12,830 nucleotides of DNA from the NCBI GenBank assembly GCA_050288085.1, contig JBNKDD010000157.1, positions 1-12,830 on the forward strand, in the 5' to 3' direction. Below, piece by piece: positions 1 through 7,439 of the stretch. Within the stretch, counting starts at the first letter, position 1; the number at the start of each line of letters is the position of its first letter. The DNA is from JBNKDD01 sp050288085. Its GTDB lineage: Bacteria > Chloroflexota > Anaerolineae > Aggregatilineales > UBA3940. The position numbers and the translations under genes are program-made. The notes beneath the pieces were generated by a model that was not told the DNA's origin, did no database searches, and worked only from the letters and a program-made list of their open reading frames with translations.

Positions 1-1
1 A

Positions 2-910
2 ATGGTGTTGTTCATGTTCAGCAGGGGCAGTTTGCAGGGCGCTTCACGAAGCGCCCCTACGCATGTCGATTTCGATTTACAGATATTGGTCCTTATATTG
101 GGGATTGTTCTCCTGGGCTGGGAGGGGATGCGGGGTATCCGGGATTACTGGTTTGTCTGGCCGGACGATGACTTTAACCGGGTGAATCATCACTCTGATC
201 TGCATGAGGCGGCTCGGTGGCTTAACGAGCATGCCGATAACCGGCAGGTGGCTATCGGCGGGTTTCTCAATGAGCGATGGGATCAGCAGGTGATGCAGCT
301 CGATCTGAAGGGCGAAGGCTGGCAGGTGCGGGCGTTCGATCCGCGGGGGGCGTATCTATTAGTGCCGGATGGCGGGGTCGCTGTGTTCCCGGAGTACTTA
401 GATGAAGGCTGGGGTGTCGAACAGTTGGGTGATCCGCTTGATGTTGAAGGCCCCTATGCCCTGTATCAACTGGCTGAACCGGGTGATCCGGTGCCTGCAG
501 TTGCCCAGTTTGATAATGGCCTGTCGCTGATTGAGGCTGAGTTTACCGAGGAGGGCAACAGCCTGGTGTTTGTCACCGGATGGCGGGTCGATGATCCGCT
601 TGATTTGCCGCCCTTCCCGCTGCTGAGTAAACCCCCTGCCCCGGATGAGGATGATACACCGCGCCTTTCGGTGTTTATCCAACTGCTCGATGGGAGCGGC
701 CAATGGGCAGCAGGCGTCGATAACCTGCGGGTTGACCCTTACACGTTGGTGGCGGGGGACGTATTTTATCAGCGTGATCTGATTGAATTGGATGGGGTGC
801 CGGATGGAACTTACCAGGTGATCATCGGCCTCTACGATCCGGCAACCGGTCAGCGTCGTGCCGATCTCCTGACCGGATTAGATCGCTATGATTTGGGGGG
901 ATGGCGATAA
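2..910 (+). CDS. C-terminal part of a GT39-like membrane glycosyltransferase (5' end outside window)
   Basis: The frame is open to the left edge, so the ATG at position 2 is probably internal and the catalytic region lies outside the window. What is visible is one hydrophobic segment (about residues 25-42, rich in I, L and V). It is followed by a soluble, presumably extracytoplasmic region of about 250 residues with DLHEAARWLNEHAD and VAIGGFLNER near its start, and FIQLLDGSGQ and GTYQVIIGLYDPATGQR towards its end. Such tails are familiar from large Chloroflexota dolichyl-phosphate-mannose-type (GT39/ArnT-like) glycosyltransferases, which move sugars from lipid carriers at the membrane. The assignment rests on this remembered tail style only, since no catalytic motif is present. 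A GC hairpin repeat is translated in frame at about residues 13-19. The gene ends 76 bases before the next one on the same strand. Confidence 0.6.
   Translation: MVLFMFSRGSLQGASRSAPTHVDFDLQILVLILGIVLLGWEGMRGIRDYWFVWPDDDFNRVNHHSDLHEAARWLNEHADNRQVAIGGFLNERWDQQVMQLDLKGEGWQVRAFDPRGAYLLVPDGGVAVFPEYLDEGWGVEQLGDPLDVEGPYALYQLAEPGDPVPAVAQFDNGLSLIEAEFTEEGNSLVFVTGWRVDDPLDLPPFPLLSKPPAPDEDDTPRLSVFIQLLDGSGQWAAGVDNLRVDPYTLVAGDVFYQRDLIELDGVPDGTYQVIIGLYDPATGQRRADLLTGLDRYDLGGWR
37..60. repeat. GC-rich palindromic repeat inside a reading frame
   Basis: GGGCGCTTC (37-45) and GAAGCGCCC (48-56) are perfect 9-base arms around AC, followed by CTAC. The right half resembles GAAGTGCCCCTAC at 10791-10803. It is translated in frame within the glycosyltransferase-like gene, just before its last visible membrane helix. 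It looks like a copy of a dispersed palindromic element. Confidence 0.6.
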
Positions 911-954
911 GAAAGCATCCCAACCCGGTCATCAAAACGCGTCTCGGTTTCCTA

Positions 955-963
955 TGGTAGAAT
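955..963 (+). promoter_or_regulatory. Candidate extended -10 promoter for the TPR/Yip1 operon
   Basis: TGGTAGAAT fits an extended -10 element (TGn followed by TAGAAT, 958-963). No convincing -35 hexamer lies 16-18 bases upstream. Transcription would start near 970, just before the Shine-Dalgarno sequence AGGAAAG of the gene at 987. The call is moderate because it rests on one element. Confidence 0.35.
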
Positions 964-986
964 GATGATGTTAGAAAGGAAAGTCT

Positions 987-2339
987 ATGACATCATCGCC
1001 GGAAATCGACCGCTTATTCCGGGAAGGGGTAGCCGCGATCCGGGCCGGGGATAAAGCTGCTGGCCGGGAGAAACTGCTTCAGGTCGTCGAGCTGGATGAA
1101 ATGCACGAACAGGGGTGGCTGTGGTTGAGTGCCACCGTCGAGTCGGATGACGACCGGATCGTCTGCCTGGAAAATGTGCTGACCATCAATCCCGACAACG
1201 AACACGCACAGCGCGGCCTGGAGAAACTCACCGGGCGGAAAACGCCAGCGCCACCGCCGACAGCCTCAGCTCCGGCTGAATCTCCTCCGCCTGTACCATC
1301 GCCGCCACCACCGACCCCAGCTGCTCCACCACCGCCGAAAGAATCTATGCCGACTGCACGGATCCCCGATCCGCCGGTGCCTACCGCATCCCAACCTGCC
1401 ACTTCTGATTGGACTGAGGACAGTGGTGAGGCCGAAATTGAATCGCTGTTGGATACGATTGAAGCTCGAATCCAGGAGAAAAGCTCGCTGGCCAAATCGT
1501 TGTTTGAAGAGGATAAGCCAGCCCAACGATCTTCTTCTCCGAGCAACGAATCCTGGCAGCAGCCGAGGGCGGAGGCTGCGCCGCTTCCGGCCAGCGCACG
1601 ATCCGGTGGTGCTTCATCGGCCTGGGCTAAAGATGCCGACGCGGAACCTGCCAACCGCTCGATTCTTGACCTGTTCGATGCCTGGTTCTCCGCCATGCTG
1701 TTCAATGCCGAGGGATCTTTCGCATTGGAACTGCCGGTTGCGGCCTGGGATCGGGTGCTGGTCAACCTGGTGTTTACCGGGATCATTGCGGCTATGGGGG
1801 GAATCCTCCAGGCTTTGCTGATTTCTACGCTGGGTGGGGGGAGTCTGGAGTCCTTTGTCTTGGAACAGTATCCCGAACTGTTTGATTTACTCAGCGAGGC
1901 CAGTGTAAATATGTCACAGCTTATGGGCGCAGCTGGTATTATTTATCTGGTTGTCACAGTGGTCAGTACCGTGCTGACCGGCCTGTTTGTCGGAATTGGC
2001 GTACATGCATCTTCACGGACGTTGGGTGGCAGTGGGGAGATGATCGAGACACTGCACTCGTTGACGATGGCGCGGGTTGCCTTCCAGATTGTCAATTTGC
2101 TGCCCATGATCGTGACAGCTATTGTGCCGGGATTGTCGGACATCCTCAACCTGGCGGCTTTTGGCTATGCCCTGGCGATCAATGTGTTTGCGATCTCTTA
2201 CGTCCACAAAGAGTTTGGTATCTGGAAATCGATATTGACCTTAATTCTGGGTGGTTTAATCGCTTCGATCTTCCTGTGTATTGTGTTTGGCTGCCTTGGC
2301 TTTGCATTGATATTTGCACTGGGTGGCGCAGCCGGGTAA
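987..2339 (+). CDS. TPR-like repeat protein with C-terminal Yip1-like membrane domain (paralogue 1)
   Basis: This is a 450-residue protein in three parts. Residues 5-82 form a TPR-like helical module (DRLFREGVAAIRAGDKAAG, then DRIVCLENVLTINPDNEHA). Residues 83-225 are a low-complexity linker rich in Pro, Ala and Ser. Residues 230-446 hold about five hydrophobic segments (near 258-282, 313-339, 365-383, 386-405 and 411-446), in the manner of Yip1-family membrane domains. TPR modules usually bind proteins. The bacterial Yip1 role is not well defined, so a membrane scaffold is inferred. The ATG is preceded by AGAAAGGAAAG at a good distance. The next gene starts 12 bases after the stop codon and repeats the N-terminal module, so the two look like a tandem duplication. 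The TPR and linker parts are clear; the Yip1 label is less certain. Confidence 0.8.
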   Translation: MTSSPEIDRLFREGVAAIRAGDKAAGREKLLQVVELDEMHEQGWLWLSATVESDDDRIVCLENVLTINPDNEHAQRGLEKLTGRKTPAPPPTASAPAESPPPVPSPPPPTPAAPPPPKESMPTARIPDPPVPTASQPATSDWTEDSGEAEIESLLDTIEARIQEKSSLAKSLFEEDKPAQRSSSPSNESWQQPRAEAAPLPASARSGGASSAWAKDADAEPANRSILDLFDAWFSAMLFNAEGSFALELPVAAWDRVLVNLVFTGIIAAMGGILQALLISTLGGGSLESFVLEQYPELFDLLSEASVNMSQLMGAAGIIYLVVTVVSTVLTGLFVGIGVHASSRTLGGSGEMIETLHSLTMARVAFQIVNLLPMIVTAIVPGLSDILNLAAFGYALAINVFAISYVHKEFGIWKSILTLILGGLIASIFLCIVFGCLGFALIFALGGAAG

Positions 2340-2351
2340 AGGGGGTTGATC

Positions 2352-3491
2352 ATGCAACCAGCCGAAGTTGATCGCCTATATCAAGAAGGAGTGGCCGCGA
2401 TCCGGGCCGGGGATAAGGCCGCCGGGCGCGAAAAATTGATGCAGGTGGTTGAGGCCGATCAACTGCATGAGAATGCCTGGTTGTGGCTGAGTGGGGCAGT
2501 CGAAACTGACGAGGATCGGATCGTCTGCCTGGAGAATGTGTTGACTATCAACCCGCGACATGAGAAAGCACGGCAGGCATTGATCAAGCTGGGGGGAGAA
2601 CCCCCGCCCCCGAAACAACTAGAACAACAAGAAGCGTCATCGGAGGAAGCGTGGCGACGCCCACTGTTAGAAAAACAAGCTGCTGAACCGGAGCCGGTGA
2701 ACGGATCGGGATCGACTATCGTTCCGCCAGATGACGAGGAATTACATCCCAGAGAGCCGATCCCGCCGCTTTCGCTCCGGGTATTGGCCGAAAGCTGGCT
2801 CGCGGCGGCGATGCTGATCAAATATGACTATGAGCGGGAATGGGCGAGCTTTGGACGGGTGCTGGTCAACATCCTGATCGGCAGCCTGCTAGCCTGGGCC
2901 GGAAGCGTGCTGCTGACCTTCATCACGTTGGAGATGCCACCCTGGATGGATACCACGGTCAATAATCCGAACATCAGCAAATTGACCGATCCCTTTACGT
3001 TAAGTGCGCCTGAACTGACCGCCATATTTATTTTGCTGGGGGTTATCTTTGCAGCCACGCTAATCTGGGAAGGGGCGTTTAGCTTTCTGCTGTTTACTAT
3101 TGCGCAGTTTTTCAAAGGGGAAGGCGGCTACCTGCAACATTTACATACTCAGGCCATAGCCGGGACTACTCAGCGGATTATACGGTTGGTGGTGGTGCTG
3201 TTTATGCTGTTCTTTGCGGCGACTATCCCCGCCGACCGGCTGGTGATCATTTACCTGATCGCGTTTGGGCTGTGGGGAGCATATACGATTGCACTCCGGG
3301 TGAATGCCGTCAGTGCTGCAAATTCCAACTTTACCCTTGAAACATCGCTGTTTACGTTCTTCGGGGTGGTGGGTGGGCTGCCGACGGCCTTTTGTCTGCT
3401 CACGGTGGTGCTTCCCTGGTTCCTCCAGACTTATACCGGTATTGGCTTCGATTTTACTCTGCTAGACTTGATCGGGATTAAGCTACCATGA
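2352..3491 (+). CDS. TPR-like repeat protein with C-terminal multi-pass membrane domain (paralogue 2)
   Basis: This is a 379-residue paralogue of the preceding gene. Residues 4-80 repeat the TPR-like module almost unchanged: GVAAIRAGDKAAGREKL and DRIVCLENVLTINP are identical in both. The linker (about 81-142) is shorter and more charged. Hydrophobic segments follow near 169-192, 222-251, 275-292, 296-315 and 333-358. The membrane part aligns with paralogue 1 only by general plan and the phrase RVLVN. I chose ATG 2352 because AAAGGGGG (2338-2345) is then at proper Shine-Dalgarno spacing; a TTG at 2346 would overlap that site. Its stop codon shares bases with the start of the methyltransferase (ATGA), so the two are probably translationally coupled. 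A role in membrane scaffolding or sensing is inferred only. Confidence 0.8.
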   Translation: MQPAEVDRLYQEGVAAIRAGDKAAGREKLMQVVEADQLHENAWLWLSGAVETDEDRIVCLENVLTINPRHEKARQALIKLGGEPPPPKQLEQQEASSEEAWRRPLLEKQAAEPEPVNGSGSTIVPPDDEELHPREPIPPLSLRVLAESWLAAAMLIKYDYEREWASFGRVLVNILIGSLLAWAGSVLLTFITLEMPPWMDTTVNNPNISKLTDPFTLSAPELTAIFILLGVIFAATLIWEGAFSFLLFTIAQFFKGEGGYLQHLHTQAIAGTTQRIIRLVVVLFMLFFAATIPADRLVIIYLIAFGLWGAYTIALRVNAVSAANSNFTLETSLFTFFGVVGGLPTAFCLLTVVLPWFLQTYTGIGFDFTLLDLIGIKLP

Positions 3492-4252
3492 AGATTGACT
3501 TTGGGAAAACAGCCAGCGATTATGGGCGTCACCGGGCGGGGTTCCCGGATGAACTGTTTGACCGGCTGGGCGGATTCGGGATCGGGTTGGCGGGCCAACG
3601 TGTATTAGATGTAGGCACCGGAACCGGAACGCTGGCGCGGGGATTTGCGCGGCGGGGCTGTCAGGTGACAGGGCTTGATCCATCAACGGCGTTGATGGCG
3701 GAAGCACAGCGCCTCGATGAGGAGGCCGGGGTCGCAGTGACATATCTGGTCGGCAAGGCAGAACAAACCGGGCTGTCTGCTGCCAGCTTCGATGGGGTGA
3801 GCGCCGGTCAATGCTGGCACTGGTTCGACCGGGCGGCTGCGGCTCGTGAGCTTCACCGGGTGCTGATCCCCGGCGGCTGGCTGGTGATCGCCTATTTCAA
3901 CTGGCTGCCGCTGGCCGGTAACGTGGTCGAGGCGACCGAAGCGCTGATTAAGACTCATAATCCGAACTGGCAGATGGGGGGCGGAACCGGCATTCTTCCT
4001 CTATGGCCCCGCGACGTAGGCGAGGCCGGATTCACGAACATTGAGACCTTCTCATTCGATGTGATGGCTCCCTACACTCACGAAGCGTGGAGCGGAAGTG
4101 TCCGCGCCCGCGCCGGGGTTGCGGCCAGTTTGCCTCCTGAACAGGTCGCAGCGTTCGATGAGGCCCACCGCCGGATGTTAGAAGAGCGGTTCCCGGCTGA
4201 TCCGCTCGGCGTGCCGCATCGCGTGTTTGCGGTGGTGTGCTGGAAGGTGTAG
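3488..4252 (+). CDS. Class I SAM-dependent methyltransferase
   Basis: This 254-residue protein has the order of motifs of the Methyltransf_11/25 group. Motif I is VLDVGTGTGTLA (residues 39-50), which binds S-adenosylmethionine. The acidic end of strand 2 is GLDPS (62-66). Residues 101-115 (FDGVSAGQCWHWFDR) match motif II and the Q-x-x-H-W-F phrase seen in many methyltransferases of this group. LIPGGWLVI (126-134) is motif III. The substrate cannot be read from the sequence; small molecules or lipids are usual. The ATG lies inside the end of the preceding membrane protein gene (ATGA), with no strong ribosome site of its own, so coupled translation is likely. It is the last gene of the operon and converges with the HEAT gene 45 bases away. 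Confidence 0.9.
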   Translation: MKIDFGKTASDYGRHRAGFPDELFDRLGGFGIGLAGQRVLDVGTGTGTLARGFARRGCQVTGLDPSTALMAEAQRLDEEAGVAVTYLVGKAEQTGLSAASFDGVSAGQCWHWFDRAAAARELHRVLIPGGWLVIAYFNWLPLAGNVVEATEALIKTHNPNWQMGGGTGILPLWPRDVGEAGFTNIETFSFDVMAPYTHEAWSGSVRARAGVAASLPPEQVAAFDEAHRRMLEERFPADPLGVPHRVFAVVCWKV

Positions 4253-4297
4253 AACACTCAACAGGCTGGTTTGCTTTGCCTGACTGAGAACAATCGA

Positions 4298-4606
4298 TCA
4301 TTGAGATGCCTCTAAGTTCAGTTGGCGAAGGACTTCTACTGCCCAGTCTCTTACATGCTGATCGGCATCCTTTTTATAAGGAACAATGGCCGGAATGATA
4401 TCCCGGTTACCGAGCTTTGCCAGAACTTTCAAAAGTCCATCCGCTTTGAACGCTTTATGAGCTAAGAGAGGATCACCCGACCGGATGAGTTGAATCAAGG
4501 TGTCAAACGCTCGGGGATCCTCTGTTATTGCTACCGCTAACCGGGCTGTTTCCCCGGTCGTACCGGTTTTGCCTAGAAGTTCAAGCATCGCCGGGATAAT
4601 ATCCAA
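4298..4606 (-). CDS. Small HEAT-repeat protein, possibly a remnant
   Basis: This product of about 102 residues is made of HEAT-like helical pairs: AFDTLIQLIRSGDPLLAHKA, then LLKVLAKLGNRDIIPAIVPY, then a last helix HVRDWAVEVLRQL. HEAT repeats mediate protein contacts; small ones often sit beside signalling genes. The only usual start codon at the beginning of the open frame is TTG (4604-4606), with a weak ribosome site (GGTGGA). A stop codon closes the frame 30 bases further upstream. It may therefore be a poorly expressed adaptor or the surviving end of a longer HEAT protein. It lies 47 bases after the third receiver and looks like the last gene of the kinase cluster. I am sure of the repeat type, less so of the start and of its being functional. 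Confidence 0.6.
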   Translation of the reverse strand: MDIIPAMLELLGKTGTTGETARLAVAITEDPRAFDTLIQLIRSGDPLLAHKAFKADGLLKVLAKLGNRDIIPAIVPYKKDADQHVRDWAVEVLRQLNLEASQ

Positions 4607-4653
4607 AGTGATGGCAATCCACCGGGAATTAACTTATTTACAGTAGGAGATGG

Positions 4654-5040
4654 TCAGGACATGATCTCCCAGACTTGCTCACCTGACAGAATCCGGTGCA
4701 GTTGATCAGAGAACCGATCCGCATCTAGCGGCTTGCCGAGGAAACCATCGAACCCGGCACGACGGGCCACTTCGATTTCACTAACATGAACACTGTAGGC
4801 CACAATCGGCACCTGGTCGAGTACATCCATTTCCCGCAGATATTCTATGATCGTGAAACCGTTGCCGGTCGGAAATTCAATATCCAGGAATATCACATCA
4901 AAGGGATTGTCAGATTCGACAACGCTGGTGACATTGGTTGGTTGCAGAACCTCTGAGTACGTGACACCTTCATTTTGAAGGAGCATCCCCAGTACGTTAA
5001 CATTCGATTGATTGTCGTCAATTATAAGAGCATGGGTCAT
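4654..5040 (-). CDS. Stand-alone CheY-like receiver (third of three in tandem)
   Basis: This 128-residue protein is a single response-regulator receiver domain without an output domain. The acidic pair is D8-D9, the phospho-accepting aspartate is D53 (VIFLDIEFP), the switch residue is S83 and the conserved lysine is K103 in GKP. All catalytic residues are present. The end reads GKPLDADRF and then LSGEQVWEIMS, a tail shared in outline with the two receivers upstream. ATG 5040 has GGAGAG at good spacing. It follows the second receiver by 56 bases and would receive phosphate from the nearby kinase. With no output domain it must act by binding another protein, as a relay or as a phosphate sink; this is inferred. 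Confidence 0.92.
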   Translation of the reverse strand: MTHALIIDDNQSNVNVLGMLLQNEGVTYSEVLQPTNVTSVVESDNPFDVIFLDIEFPTGNGFTIIEYLREMDVLDQVPIVAYSVHVSEIEVARRAGFDGFLGKPLDADRFSDQLHRILSGEQVWEIMS

Positions 5041-5096
5041 TTTTTTCTCTCCATTTCTATTGGTTCAAAATGTTGTAATCAAGCATTTTCAGTCAT

Positions 5097-5498
5097 TTAC
5101 CAGATAGCCTGACCATCCAGGATGGCTTTAATTTGCTGGGGGAACTGATCGGCATCGATCGGTTTTGATAGGTAACTGGTCAGCCCAAGCCGCCGGGCCT
5201 TTGGCATCTCAATCGAAGCATCGGCGGCGGAGACTATCACAATCGGCACATCGTCCAGCATGGACTGCTTGCGCAGTTCTGCATAGACATCGTACCCGGT
5301 GTAACCGTTGGGCAGCATCAGATCAAGTAGAATGAGATCCAGCGGCCAGAATGCCATGATGGTGGATACAGACAGGTTGGGAACACCCCAACGCTCAAAC
5401 CAGATCTTTGCACCTTCTGCTTTCAGCAACATCTCAACAATTGTTCGATTCCGTGCTTCGTCCTCTATATATACAATTCGTTTATTCTGTAATAGCAT
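5097..5498 (-). CDS. Stand-alone CheY-like receiver (second of three in tandem)
   Basis: This is a 133-residue single receiver domain. Acidic residues E12-D13, the phospho-accepting D59 (LILLDLMLP), switch residue S90 and lysine K112 (SKP) are all in place. The tail reads SKPIDADQF and then ILDGQAIW, ending on the Trp. I chose ATG 5498 over an upstream start at 5615 because the extra 39 residues come from DNA coding for the previous gene, while AGAGGA, overlapping that gene's stop codon, serves this ATG. The gap to the preceding receiver is 13 bases. The short coupling suggests co-production with the first receiver and the kinase. No output domain is present, so the partner is unknown. Confidence 0.92.
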   Translation of the reverse strand: MLLQNKRIVYIEDEARNRTIVEMLLKAEGAKIWFERWGVPNLSVSTIMAFWPLDLILLDLMLPNGYTGYDVYAELRKQSMLDDVPIVIVSAADASIEMPKARRLGLTSYLSKPIDADQFPQQIKAILDGQAIW

Positions 5499-5511
5499 AA
5501 TGATGCATCCT

Positions 5512-5916
5512 CTATGTAATCTTCCAAACAGCCTGTTGGCTCTCCAGCCTCTCAAACAACTCTGGGAAAGTATCGCTATCCAGGGGTTTCCCAATCCCGC
5601 CATCAAATCCGGCATTGCGGAGCTGGTTGACTTCCTCGTTCATCACACTGGCAGTCAATGCATAAACCCGGCAGTGGCTGTATTGTGGTTGTTGGCGGAT
5701 TAGTTTAAGCATCTCGAAGCCATTGATAGGTTCCATGTGAATGTCCAACAGGATGACATCTGGCGGTGGGGTAAGGCTTTCCAACCGGTGAAGGAAGTTT
5801 TCACTATCTTCCCAGATGGTGTAACTGGTGATACCCATCATATCCCGCAGCATTATTTCCATTAATTCACGACTTAACCGGTCGTCTTCTACATACAAGT
5901 AGTTCAGGCTAGGCAT
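5512..5916 (-). CDS. Stand-alone CheY-like receiver (first of three in tandem)
   Basis: This is a 134-residue single receiver domain. The acidic cluster is E10-D11-D12, the phospho-accepting aspartate is D58 (VILLDIHME), the switch residue is T88 and the lysine is K110 (GKP). The tail reads GKPLDSDTF and then QQAVWKIT, of the same design as its two neighbours. I chose ATG 5916, which overlaps the end of the kinase gene by 8 bases and has GGAGG six bases upstream; the open frame extends further up to 6000 but only within kinase coding sequence. The overlap implies translational coupling with the kinase, making this the most likely direct phosphate acceptor. The order of the relay is inference. 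Confidence 0.92.
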   Translation of the reverse strand: MPSLNYLYVEDDRLSRELMEIMLRDMMGITSYTIWEDSENFLHRLESLTPPPDVILLDIHMEPINGFEMLKLIRQQPQYSHCRVYALTASVMNEEVNQLRNAGFDGGIGKPLDSDTFPELFERLESQQAVWKIT

Positions 5917-7273
5917 GGACAGCCTCCATATCCGTTTTGTATATGTCGCGCAGTTTCGATGATTCAACCGGCAGGGTAAACATGAATGCCGAGCCTTCAC
6001 CCGATGTTGATTCTATCCAGATTTTGCCGTCATGTTCCTCGATCAAACTCTTGGCAATGGGCAGTCCCAAGCCTGTACCACCGGAATGTTTAATGCCCGT
6101 TTCCGTCTGGATGAACGGTTCAAAAATAGTTTCATGTTGTTCTTCTGGAATACCTGCCCCGGTATCCATGATGGCAAACCTCAACTGGCTGCCTTCGTTT
6201 TTGACGGATAGAGTAATGGTTCCCCTATCGGTAAACTTGGCTGCATTGGAGAGGAGATTCAAGAGCACCTGCTGCACACGACGCCGGTCGCAAAGAATCG
6301 GTGGCAGATTCGCGTCGATGTCCTCTACGAGGGTAACCGGTTTATCTCCGATCAGGGATTTGGTGGTGCTGATTCCGGTGTTCAAGATGGGATAAATGTC
6401 TACATCCTCTTCGATGAAAAGGGTCAGCATACTACTCTGGATCTTGCTGACATCGAGTACGTCGTTGATCAATGACAGAAGGTGCTGCCCGCTGTCAACC
6501 ACCTCATTGAGGGTATTGGATTGCCGGTCGTTGACCGGTCCCAGAATGCCTTTGCGAAGCAGTTTGGTGAAGTTTAAAATGCCATTCAACGGTGTACGCA
6601 ATTCGTGGCTCATGCTGGCAAGAAATTGAGACTTCATGCGATCAGCTTCTTCTGCCTTTAAAAGGGCAGATTGCAGTTGCTCATTCGTTGTTGACAGCTG
6701 TTTCAGGTTTCGTTCTTTGTTGAGGTTTACAACCGTCAACACACCAGCGGTAATGAGGGCAAAGGATATAACATCAGTAGGAAATACTCCATCTACACGG
6801 CCCTTCATGAGATAGATGAAAATCACAGCAATCACCACCACAATACCCGTAGCAATTGTATCCCAGGCATCGAGCAGCAAACTGCACAAAACAATGCTAA
6901 GAGACAAGAAGAATAGCACCGATGCGCTGGCTGGCTCACTTGCGCCAAGCAAAGTAATTCCTACAGCAAGAACCGGTACAGAAGTCGTCAAGTAGGATCC
7001 GATCTTGTAGTACCCGGTACGGCTAAGAATATATGAGGCAACAACCAGTAGAATACCTAAGATATAGCCAGGCTCTTGGGGTTCGTATGGCCTCCCGTTG
7101 ATCATATTGAGCACAGGACTGGCAAACACGGTCAATATAGTCAGGGGGATTAAAACCAGGGTCAACGTCGCCAACTGGGTAGCCCGACGTTTAGCCTCGC
7201 CTTCTAGATGGTCAGGGGGGGTGACCAGTGAATACCAGAATCGACGTCGTGCTTTGGGCTCTGTGTGATCCAT
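5909..7273 (-). CDS. Membrane-bound sensor histidine kinase
   Basis: This is a 454-residue orthodox kinase. About six hydrophobic segments (near 37-58, 69-86, 92-112, 117-135, 140-156 and 168-184) form an integral membrane sensor with short loops. A short coiled linker (about 187-213) leads to the HisKA domain, with phospho-accepting H223 in MSHELRTPLNGIL. The HATPase domain shows the N box LLNLLSNAAKF (N343), the G1 box DTGAGIP (370-376), the F box FEPF and the G2 box GGTGLGL (398-404). All catalytic motifs are intact and there is no fused receiver, so phosphate must pass to separate proteins, of which three follow at once. The signal is unknown; with so little exposed sequence, a membrane-state or lipophilic cue is a guess. 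ATG 7273 follows AAGGAG. The first receiver overlaps its 3' end. Confidence 0.94.
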   Translation of the reverse strand: MDHTEPKARRRFWYSLVTPPDHLEGEAKRRATQLATLTLVLIPLTILTVFASPVLNMINGRPYEPQEPGYILGILLVVASYILSRTGYYKIGSYLTTSVPVLAVGITLLGASEPASASVLFFLSLSIVLCSLLLDAWDTIATGIVVVIAVIFIYLMKGRVDGVFPTDVISFALITAGVLTVVNLNKERNLKQLSTTNEQLQSALLKAEEADRMKSQFLASMSHELRTPLNGILNFTKLLRKGILGPVNDRQSNTLNEVVDSGQHLLSLINDVLDVSKIQSSMLTLFIEEDVDIYPILNTGISTTKSLIGDKPVTLVEDIDANLPPILCDRRRVQQVLLNLLSNAAKFTDRGTITLSVKNEGSQLRFAIMDTGAGIPEEQHETIFEPFIQTETGIKHSGGTGLGLPIAKSLIEEHDGKIWIESTSGEGSAFMFTLPVESSKLRDIYKTDMEAVHA

Positions 7274-7399
7274 TAAATATACACTCCTTACACTACCAAA
7301 TGTTCAGTATCAATTAAGAAAAAACAATTGGTTATTAGATTAGAGACAAAATGATGAAAGAGATTAGCAACAGCATAGCATCCAAAAATGTCAACAGAA

Positions 7400-7417
7400 C
7401 CTATAAACCTTTATAGG
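7400..7417. promoter_or_regulatory. AT-rich perfect palindrome, candidate operator
   Basis: CCTATAAA and TTTATAGG are perfect 8-base arms around CC. It lies 22 bases beyond the end of the NarL-type regulator gene and about 130 bases upstream of the kinase start. It lacks a U-tract for termination, so a protein-binding site is preferred; it abuts a second palindrome. Confidence 0.45.
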
Positions 7418-7433
7418 ATTACAAAACTGTAAT
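7418..7433. promoter_or_regulatory. Second palindrome abutting the first
   Basis: ATTACA and TGTAAT are perfect 6-base arms around AAAC, directly adjoining the palindrome at 7400-7417. It begins 6 bases after the regulator's stop codon. The pair could be tandem operator half-sites or adjacent small hairpins in the transcript that modulate read-through into the kinase. Confidence 0.4.
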
Positions 7434-7439
7434 GAAGAT

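Noticed and set aside
1079..1786. Long minus-strand frame opposite the TPR/Yip1 gene
   Set aside because: It is a Gly- and Ser-rich shadow of the Pro- and Ala-rich linker on the plus strand. The plus-strand protein has clear domains.
4258..4283. CAGGC/GCCTG inverted repeat between the methyltransferase and HEAT genes as a terminator
   Set aside because: The stem is only five base pairs with a long loop and there is no U-tract on either strand.
5499..5615. N-terminal extension of the second receiver
   Set aside because: The added residues are read from DNA that codes for the first receiver in another frame, and the shorter form has its own ribosome site.
7366..7394. TTGACA on the minus strand as -35 box of a kinase promoter
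   Set aside because: The hexamer at 7389-7394 is perfect, but no acceptable -10 box lies 16-18 bases downstream; the nearest TATGCT is only 11 bases away.
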